A stretch of 64,000 nt of DNA from Gentiana macrophylla (lineage: Eukaryota; Streptophyta; Magnoliopsida; Gentianales; Gentianaceae). A program made the translations under genes and the position numbers. Location: NCBI GenBank assembly GCA_026214975.1, contig CM047805.1:65022170-65086169 (forward strand). The letters run 5' to 3'. This document shows positions 55,542 through 64,000 of the stretch, one piece after another. Each line of letters opens with the position of its first letter. Position 1 is the first letter of the stretch. The notes below the pieces were generated by a model that was not told the origin of the DNA, did no database searches, and saw nothing but the letters and a program-made list of their open reading frames with translations.

Positions 55542-56217
55542 TTAAGAAAGGTGGACTTGAGGAAGGATTCAAAGAAAATTTGAGGGAAAGTGTAAATGAA
55601 TATAAAGTTCATCCACCTCCTCTAATAGGCAGACTCAGAAGGGCCCAGGGTCTAGATTAATTTGCTACAAATGGCCAGGATCAATCCTTTTAAAATTCAA
55701 ACATTAAATATTATGTCAGTTACTATTCTGCCACTCGAAATTATTTTTATTAAAGCGTGTCATAAAGAAGCCTGACGGAGTCAAATGCTTACACTTCCCA
55801 AGACTGACATGCCCAGGATAGTAAACAGGGAGAAGTCCAAGGTCAACTCCACTAGACCTCAACAGAAAGCATGCTTGAAATAATAAGACCATAGACAGAG
55901 GTCAAGATATATTCAACAAACTTATACACAAGCCCCCGAGGCCTTTTAAAAATACGGGGGGACACGGGCAACATTAGGGTCGCAGTCGACCCCTCAAACA
56001 AATACTTGATCACTTTTGGGTCGCAAGTACACAACATATTGTAGTTTTGACCAAATTAAAGCGAAAAGAGAATATCTCAAAAACGATGCGGCAGAGAAGG
56101 ATATGCATAATGATAAAGGCATAAAACAATTGTCACAAACATCCAGTTTTAAAAGTTATTACATCAAAAGATAGGAGGACAGCCATGCATCACAACTGGG
56201 GGCTGCAATAAAAAACA
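55542..56217 (-). other. T2 spacer between ORF-A and ORF-B
   Basis: Inverted counterpart of 53644-54338 with many substitutions. No gene. Confidence 0.5.
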
Positions 56218-56673
56218 AATTGAAAACATCATTGCTGACTCTCCCCACCCTCGGGCACAAGGGATGCATCATGAACATTTTCTCCCTGAAGCGAGGGGTA
56301 CAACAGCGCGTCGACTGGGCTTGACACAGAAGGGGCGGAAGGAGTCTCCGAGGCCACTATAGGTCCATTAACTAACGCTCTCAAATTATCAGGGATCACC
56401 AGGGGCGGACTCTAGGGAGCTTCACCTCTCTCGACTAAGTCCACAGTAATGGAACCAAGCTCTTCTTGTGTAAATGGAATCTTAGCATAGAATGGAAGCA
56501 GCCGAGCATCATACTGGCCAGTCAGAGTCCAGACTCTGAGGGTTTCCAAAGAGGGCACACCAGCTCCAAGTGACCATCGAGCACATCGTGCCAGATGAAA
56601 GAAGACTTCGTCATAGCCCGCCAGACCCGTGGCACCAAGAGCTTTTGCATAAACCTTAGAGGCCTGGAAGGCC
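56218..56673 (-). pseudogene. T2 ORF-A, 3' part
   Basis: The minus strand reads GLAGYDEVFFHLARCARWSL, GAGVPSLETLRVWTLTGQYD and EELGSITVDLVERGEAP before a stop, matching T1 53200-53463, then a continuing tail to 56218. It is separated from its upstream part (63557-64000) by element B. Confidence 0.6.
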
Positions 56674-58303
56674 TGATGATGGTCAATTTACACCATTAAT
56701 TATCTATTTATTACCCCTGATTCTAGCTTAAATGGGCTTTAAGTGGTTAATAATTAGTCGTCTCGTGCATAAATTACACCCGAACCAAGTTACGACTCGT
56801 TATTATGTAATTAGTCATTTTATTATATTATTTGATATTACAAGCCTCGTTTTATTGTTTATTTATAGTGGGCTTGATTTGGAAGCGATTGGAATGGACT
56901 TCGGAGGAGAAAAATGCATGAACGGACCGAGAACGGACCAGCGGCGAAGTAAGCGAGAGGCCAAATAGAATCCTCAGGCTCATTGGCGGCAATGAGCCCT
57001 CGCTCGGCTTCCAAATGAGTTGACCAAATTGCCCTTACTTTGGAGACACGTTTTCTATCTTGTTAGGGTTTAGGATTTATGAATTAGGTCCACTGACGGC
57101 TATTCGAAGTCGGTTTTACAGCCTATATAAACTCCCTTTCATTATACACTTTTTACATCGACTCATAACACAAATTATAAGTTTTTCAGAGCAGTTTTAG
57201 TACAAATTTCCAGCAGGAATAATATGAGTTATTTGTATTCACTTGTTCTTTCTTCTATGTTGTAATTAATCCACCACAATTATTGTTTATCGTTTGAGGT
57301 TGTTCGTTCTTCACCGAACGATGTAGATCTAAGGATATGATATGAGGCAGTGGGGATTCCTTGTCCATAAGGATCCACACGCCCAGATCTGTTATCCGGT
57401 CACCTATAGATGACTTTGGTATGATCAACAATCGTGTTTTTAGTAGATCTATATAATTTCTTTATGAATCTCTATTTTATCCGTTACGTATCAATCTAGC
57501 CACGTCTTTATGATGTGATTGTCCACCTAGAATTTCTTGTCTTAGTAGGTATGACTACGGCTACGTTGCTCGTCTGTTTTAATTGGCGTATGATTAGGAA
57601 ATACCAATATAGGGCTCCTAGGTCGGCTCTTGAATTGATCTTCCGGGACTTTCTGCGAGATCTAGATTTGTGTTATATTCGGGAATTGCATGCACCTAGT
57701 TATACGTACGTCGTAGATTAGCATGAGACCGTGCAGGTAATTGTTAATGGGACAGAGACTGACGCGATCACTTAGGAAGTACGCCTAACCACAGGAATGT
57801 TGCCTAGGTGAGGAATACGGTTAATATCGGCATCCTTAGTTTTGTAAGCGTGCGAGTTATATGAGATGGAGGCCTGTGAAGCGAAGTCATGTAATGTAGC
57901 ACAGTGATCTAGATGGCCTAACCGGAGCTATATCTAGTTTAGGGGATGACTCCTGTAGCCAATATAAAAGAAAAACAAATCGGATTAATAGTTGTCGAGT
58001 CTAGCTTAATTATATAGAATCTCTAGATCCAAACGATAACATAGTAATTGGGGAGGTTAATTACTTGTATGTTATGTGTTGTGTCGAGTCGTGTCCTTTA
58101 TCCTTTCTTGTCATTTGTTGGTCGTAGACCGCCTCCGTGTGCTCTGCATGAATGATTAATTGTTTGTATATAAATGACCCACAATTGGATCCCTGTGGGA
58201 TCGACCTTGATTCTCTATAGCTATACTACGATGGACCTAGTCCTCTTGCTAGTATTGGTTTATGGTGGTCAAGTATTTTATTATCACTTGATCAACGTCA
58301 TCA
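56674..58303 (+). repeat. Left LTR of element B
   Basis: 1630 bp. TATA box CCTATATAAACTCCC near 57121-57135. About 100 bp upstream lies a hairpin motif GGCTCATTGGCGGCAATGAG (56978-56997). It differs from the right LTR by scattered substitutions and a 27-bp indel near 62705. Confidence 0.9.
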
Positions 58304-58309
58304 AGTTTT

Positions 58310-58327
58310 TGGCGCCATTGCCGGGGA
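58310..58327 (+). promoter_or_regulatory. tRNA-Asp primer-binding site
   Basis: TGGCGCCATTGCCGGGGA, one mismatch from the element A site, six bases after the LTR end. Confidence 0.85.
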
Positions 58328-61300
58328 ACCAACGGTCAATTTTAAATATAAATAATTTTTTATTCATGTTAAGTTTTTTGTTTTAGAGTCTGTTTTTACG
58401 TTTTTGAGTCACTCTGGTTGTCTGCTCTGTGCAAAAATTCCAGATTCTAAAAATCTGGTTTCGCTCCCAGCGAGACTACCTCTCGCTGCCAATGAGCCTG
58501 GTCTGTTTTCTGGGATTTCGCGTGTCTGTTTATCTCCGTATGTTTAATCCATAGGTCTGATAGCAGCATGAGAAACCATGTTAAAGTCTATCTACGGTCT
58601 GTTTGTTTTTTTGTTTTTCTTCTGTTTGCAGAAACCATGGAAACAATAATCCGAGTCAGTAATTTTTCGCGGGCGCTGAGAAAATAACCCAGCAACATGT
58701 GGAGCTACGAATCTACAATGGGAAAAGCGATGGAAGCAATACCTTTAAAGCACCAAGATGGCTCCGGAAAAAAAAGAAAGAAAGAAAAGAAGAATTAAAA
58801 GGCTTAAATTCTTCGTGGTATAATATTAAAGGCAAGGTACTACTTTTTTTTGCTTATGTTTTACTATCTTTTGGTTTTTTGAACATAAGTTAGCCTATAC
58901 ATGAACCTGAGTATGAATCTTAGCCCAGAGTTGGTTTGTAAGATTAATTTTATTAGTGTGGAAGGTTCTGCCCCAAATCTGTCTCATCTAGAGGGTGTAA
59001 GGAAACATGTAGTTGTTGAAAGGAAGAAGTGAATAAAGAGTTCCTCGTAGTTCTGTTACAATCTCTTTGTCCTATGCATGAGATTGCTTCTAGTGGCCAC
59101 GGGAGCAACAATTTGTGTAGTTTTAAGAATTCTCAATCAAAAGAAGACGTTGAATTTTGAGAAAGCATAATGAGGCAGCAATATAGAGGATATGATTAAA
59201 ATGGGTCCCTAGGACTAAATCTGCCTAGAATTCACTAATTCCTAAAACGAGGGCCGAGGTAAGAGCTTTGTATAAATGGTATGGATAGATGTCGTTTCCT
59301 AGGGCTCACAACCAAGGGAAGGGTATTAATCCGCAAAAGCGATGAGCCCACCTCTTATAGTGCTCAAAGGGTCAAAGTCTGGCGAGCTATGAAGGATGAC
59401 TGACAAGGATAATTTTTGGAAAGTCGAGCCGAGGACTTTAAACTCAGAACTACTTCTTTAAAACCCTTAGGATTTCTTTTTAGTTTTTTATGTTTTGTTT
59501 TCTTTGAGTCAAATAAGAGTAACGTGACATGTGTTGAGGTTTTTTATTTACCGTGTTCCGATGGCCATTAGGCTAAGGATGTGCAAAACTTTTTTACTCA
59601 ATATTGGCCACGTGAAGTAGAGTTCCGTAGGAGAGTCGGAAATTGCTAAAGAAAAGGAAATTTAGCAATCAACCTTAAGATGGAAGCATTGAGAGAGCTT
59701 GAGAATTATTGAAAATATAACAGAGAATGATTGGTGTAAACCGGAACGATTTTGGTCAACTTCCAAAACTTTTTAGAATGGCGATCCGAGTGAAAATCCA
59801 AAGTTGTGTGCAATTCGTTCTGCAACTACCCTTATCCTTTCCTTTGTACCTTTTCACCCTTCAACCTTTTCTATTCTCTCACCAATCTATCTCACAATTC
59901 ACATTTCTAACCATTCTTTCATTCCCTCTCTTTCTTTCCATCTATTTCACTCTCCCACCCTAACCCAATCCCTTAACCAATTTCAACCCACCCATAATCA
60001 CAATGTCTTACACACCCTTTATCTTTTCTTACCATCCTTCACTATCTTTTTCTAAACTCATCATAGATAGATATTATAAGTTTTTGGTTTGATCGAAATA
60101 CATCATCTCTTTCTACCGGAAGATTTCAATTTCACAATTTTTCTGACCCTTCCGGCACATATAGATGATGAGTTTTGTTCTAAAATATCACACCGATCAG
60201 ACCTTGTTGATGACGTTGAGAACTTTTACATGCTAAATTAGGTAATTAGTAATTTCGAGGAGTAGCTACATCTCCCTAAGTTGTTGATATCCAATCTAAG
60301 CGAGAAGTTTCTGCGCTAAGTATTTGATTTTATCTTTAGCCAATAGGTCACACCCAATCTGTTATTCCTTACCAAGTTTCTCTTTAACACTGGTTTGAAT
60401 ACCTTGTCGATCCAGTCCACCTCATGTTTTTCCACATGGGGTAATGCTTTTTGATCTTTGTCTTCTCCACCTGGTTTCAAGAATATTTATGTGGTGGAAG
60501 ATATCGATGAAGACTATAATCTTTTGTTGATTGTTTATTTTTCTTTCTATTTAGTATTTTTTTTTGAGTCCGAATATCCTTTATCTTATTCGTTTTAGTA
60601 ATTCGTGTCTGAACTAGTAGTTATAATGCTATAAAATAAACATTGTGAGGGCTTAAACATCGGTTTGAGGTTTATTTTATTCCTTTTACTGCCCCTTTTT
60701 GATTATTACTTTTTATGGGCTAACGATGTAACGAGTTTCGAGCTTTGTTGAAAATTTGTTTTGTAGCGATATATCTCTGGTTAGGTTCATGTTTTGTAGA
60801 GTGCCCCGGAGTTCATCGACTTGTTCCACTTCCGCGCTTGACCGAAGCTAAGTTACTATCTTTATTTTATTTTATACATTGAGGACAATGCATTGTTTAA
60901 GTGGGGGGGGGGGGGGGGGTACGAGTCACTTAGCTTCCGTAGATCAAATAATTAATAAATGTCTAAAAATTAAAATTTTAAGCAAGAATCACATTTTCTT
61001 TTGTGAAAACCGAGCATGTATAGATGATGAAAGAAGCTCTTAAGCATAATTATAACTTATTTTTGCCATGCTATCTTCAAAATTGTTTAGTAAATATCAT
61101 ATCACGCTGTGTGAGTAGGTTTGTATTAAACATATATTTTGTCGTGGAATTAACCTCTTTAAACACGTATAACTTAAATGCTAAGTCTGAAATGTTAGAT
61201 AAGAAATTATTTTTTCCGGAAGGTTGAAACAAGAACTAATTGACTTTGTGATTACTTCTTGCCATACTTCCGATAAGGCTAATATCGATGATACTGAAGC

Positions 61301-61895
61301 AAAAACCTGGCAAGAAAAAAATAGGATTTGGTTTATAAAATAAAGAAAAAAAAGAAGAGAAATTATGAGCATTTAGGTTAGAGACTGATAAACCGATGGA
61401 GCATAAGATGCACGGTTGTAAAACAAGGCAGTAGGGTAGCAAGTTCATGGAGATTTGAAGGTCGTTGCTTGCTAGGCACCCACCATTGCGAGTTACTGTC
61501 CCTAGAATCAACGCGGCCCTGGCAAAGAAACAAACGTGAACTGAGAAAAGTTTCTTGGTTTCCAAATCCGCCCTGCTTCACTAGAATCTGGTATTACACC
61601 TGTATTATTTGTTAACGATAAGGAGGCGTAGCAAAGTTTTGAGTGGTGAAAGTTGCATCTAGAGGACATTATAATTTGAATCTCTCTATTTCGAATACTC
61701 TGCATGACAGTTATATCACACACATGTTGATTCAATGATGAAATAGTGGTTAATACCTAACTGATAAACGTGTTTGCTATTTTATTTACTTTGGAATTTT
61801 GAATGAGCCTGCTATCAATTAGTAAATTATGTTTCGGTGGTTCTTTCGCCTTCTGTGTTTGCTCGGGACGATCAAAGGCTAAGTGGGGGGGTAGT
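58328..61895 (+). other. Interior of element B, non-coding
   Basis: No gag or pol homology. It includes a CTCGCTGCCAATGAGCC motif (about 58482-58498), the segment shared with element A (59536-59616), a pyrimidine-rich stretch (59820-60055), an internal TTTAAGTG followed by 17 G (60895-60919), and GCTCGGGACGATCAAAGG before the terminal purine tract. Confidence 0.7.
60903..60919 (+). repeat. 17-base G homopolymer
   Basis: Follows GAGGACAATGCATTG TTTAAGT, the place of an internal purine tract in element A (46550-46568). Expanded G runs of this kind are prone to length error in sequencing and replication. Confidence 0.85.
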
Positions 61896-63551
61896 TGATG
61901 ACGGTCAATTTACACCGTTAATTATCTATTTATTACCCCCGATTGTAGCTTAAATGGGCTTTAAGTGGTTAATAATTAGTCGTCTCATGCATAAATACAC
62001 CCGAACCGAGTTACGACTCGTTCTTATGTAATTAGCCATTTTATTATATTATTTGATATTACAAGCCTTGTTTTATGATTTATTTATAGTGGGCTTGATT
62101 TGGAAGCGATTGGAATGGACTTAGGAAGAGAAAAATGCACAGAAACGGACCAGGAACGGACCAGGCGAAGTAGGCAGAGGCCCAGCAGAATCCTCAGGCT
62201 CGCTGGCAGCGAGCGCTGCTTTGGCTGCCAGCGAGTTGACCAAATTGCCCTTACATTGGAGACACGGTTTCTATCTCGTTAGGGTTTAGGATTTACGAAT
62301 TAGGTCGGCTGACGGCTATTCTAAGTCGGTTTTACAGCCTATATAAACTCCCTTTCATTATACACTTTTTACATCAACTCATAACACAAATTATAAGTTT
62401 TTCAGAGCAGTTTTAGTACAAATTTCCAGCAGCAATAGTGTGAGTTATTTGTATTCACTTGTTCTTTCTTCTATGTTGTAATTAATCCCCCACAATTATT
62501 GTTTATCGTTTGAGGTTGTTCGTTCTTCACCGAACGATGTAGATTTAAGGATACGATATGAGGCAGTGGGGATTCCTTGTCTACAAGGATCCATACGCCC
62601 AGATCTGTTATCCAGTGACCTATAGATGACTTTGGTATGATCGACAATCGTGTTTTTAGTAGATCTATATAATTGCTTTATGAATCTCTATTTTATCCGT
62701 TACGTATGTAGAAATGCTAAGATTTAGGTTTTCGCCGCGTCAATCTAGCCACGTCTTTATGGTGTGATTGTCCACCTAGAATTTCTTGTCTTAGTAGGTA
62801 TGGCTACGGCTACGTTGCTCGTCTGTTTTAATTGGCGTATGATTAGGAAATACCAATATAGCGCTCCTAGGTCGGCTCATGAATTGATCTTCCAGGACTT
62901 TCAGCGAGATCTAGATATGTGTTATATTCGGGAATTGCATGCACCTAGTTATACGTACGTCGTAGATTAGCATGAGACCGTGCATGTAATTGTTAATAGG
63001 ATAGAGACTGATGCGATCACTTAGGAGTACGCCTAACCACATTAATGTTTCCTAGGTGAGGAATACGGTTAATATCGGCATCCCTAGTTTTGTAAGCGTG
63101 CAAGTTATATGAGATGGAGGCCTGCGAAGCGAAGTCACGTAATGTAGCACAGTGATCTAGATGGCCTAACCGGAGCTAGATCTAATTTAGGGGATGACTC
63201 CCGTAGCCAATATAAAATAAATACAAATCAGATTAATAGTTGTTGAGTCTAGCTTAATTATATAGAATCTCTAGATCCAAACGATAACATAGTAATTGGG
63301 GAGGTTAATTACTTGTATGTTATGTGTTGTGTCGAGTTGTGTCCTTTATCTTTTCTTGTCATTTGTTGGTAGTAGACCGCCTTCGTATGCTCGGCATGAA
63401 TGATTAATTGTTTTTATATAAATGACCCACAATTGGTTCCCTATGGGATCGACCTTGATTCACTATAGCTATACTACGATGGACCTATTCCTCTTGCTAG
63501 TATTGGTTTATGGTGGTCAAGTATATTATTATCACTTGATCTACGTCATCA
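61896..63551 (+). repeat. Right LTR of element B
   Basis: 1656 bp. TATA box near 62338-62352. The hairpin motif here reads GGCTCGCTGGCAGCGAGC (62198-62215) with a second arm CCAGCGAG (62228-62235). It is followed by AGGCC. Confidence 0.9.
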
Positions 63552-63556
63552 AGGCC

Positions 63557-64000
63557 GCCACTGCTTCGATACTGGCCGTAGACCTGGCCGCCTCTAGTTT
63601 GGCTTCCATCCCAGATTCAAGAGCCTTTTTCTCATTAGCTCATGCCTCAGCTGCCCGAGCAGCCTTTTCCTGCAGCTCCAAAATGGTCTTGTTAAACTCA
63701 AGTGCCTCTTTCTCAGCCTTGGACATGAGCTCAGCATGAAAAATCTCAACGGCCTCAACGTCCTCTCGACGCTTCCTGTTAATTTCCTCCAATTGGCTCT
63801 TTGTTGTGCCCGCTACTAGGGTAGCCTGGTTGACCTGCTCCTCTAAAAGGCTAACTTTCTTCAAAGCTGTATCCCGCTCATGCTCACGATCAGCATCCAT
63901 TCTATCTCGCTAAGCCACCGCAGTGTTGGCCTACCAAGAAAACAAGAATCAAGATATGTTCAAAATAACGACAAAAATTGAAAGACAAATAAAGGAGCTT
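63557..64000 (-). pseudogene. T2 ORF-A, coiled-coil part
   Basis: The minus strand from 63900 reads MDADREHERDTALKKVSLLE, EQVNQATLVAGTTKSQLEEI and EALEFNKTILELQEKAARAA, matching T1 52858-53110; a TGA then stands where T1 has TGG. The intron boundary (CTACCAAGAAAAC on the plus strand, 63932-63944) is shared with T1. It continues beyond the window. Confidence 0.6.

Larger units (their letters stand above)
56674..63551 (+). mobile_element. Non-autonomous LTR retrotransposon B, complete
   Basis: LTRs 56674-58303 and 61896-63551 (TGATGATGGTCAATT / TGATGACGGTCAATT ... GTCATCA) with a perfect AGGCC target duplication (56669-56673, 63552-63556). Primer-binding site TGGCGCCATTGCCGGGGA (58310-58327) matches tRNA-Asp with one mismatch. 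Purine tract AAGTGGGGGGG (61881-61891) precedes the right LTR. The 3.6-kb interior lacks gag and pol. Confidence 0.9.

Noticed and set aside
59727..60055. Pyrimidine-rich open frames in element B as an env-like gene
   Set aside because: Low-complexity composition explains the Ser/Leu/Phe-rich text; no signal of family homology.
60903..60919. 17-G run as the terminal polypurine tract of element B
   Set aside because: The LTR starts about 980 bases later, directly after AAGTGGGGGGG at 61881.

Overview
This is nuclear DNA from a plant, most likely a eudicot. It is AT-rich and almost entirely made of LTR retrotransposons and their debris. Plant signs are Ty3/gypsy elements of Tat and chromovirus (Tekay-like) type, several Ty1/copia elements, non-autonomous elements primed by tRNA-Asp, and relics of an F-box/FBA gene, a PHR-type MYB-CC gene and an SR splicing-factor gene. 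I see no intact cellular gene, rRNA, tRNA or CRISPR array.

Layout. 1-8468: Tat-type gypsy element on the minus strand with an open gag and a broken pol; its 3' LTR lies outside the window. 8469-9395: G-rich minisatellite, a CACTA-like fragment and a 176-bp MITE with an 11-bp target duplication. 9396-23757: a tandem duplication. Unit 1 (9396-13159) holds a solo copia LTR. Unit 2 (13160-23757) holds the same host sequence with the whole copia element, which itself contains a solo LTR (18139-19732). Both units carry a MYB-CC exon relic. 23356-25783: Tekay-like solo LTR, truncated in unit 1. 26484-34595: F-box pseudogene split by a 7.4-kb copia element with a perfect ATTAA target duplication. 34979-35163: SR-protein fragment. 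About 35492-42415: Tekay-like gypsy pol, split by a third copia element (37215-42254). 42750-49183: complete non-autonomous LTR element with GCTAT target duplication. 49189-54471 and about 54472-64000: two inverted copies of a degenerate plant transposon-protein unit. The second is split by another non-autonomous LTR element (56674-63551, target duplication AGGCC).

The genes here do not form a pathway. The window records layered insertions, and most boundaries are supported by matching 5-bp target duplications. Observations most worth following: the solo-versus-full tandem pair; an exactly perfect 81-nt palindrome inside a copia pol; arrays of short palindromes recurring in several unrelated LTR families; LTR hairpin motifs that differ in concert between the two LTRs of one element; and an about 81-nt segment shared by the non-coding interiors of two non-autonomous families.
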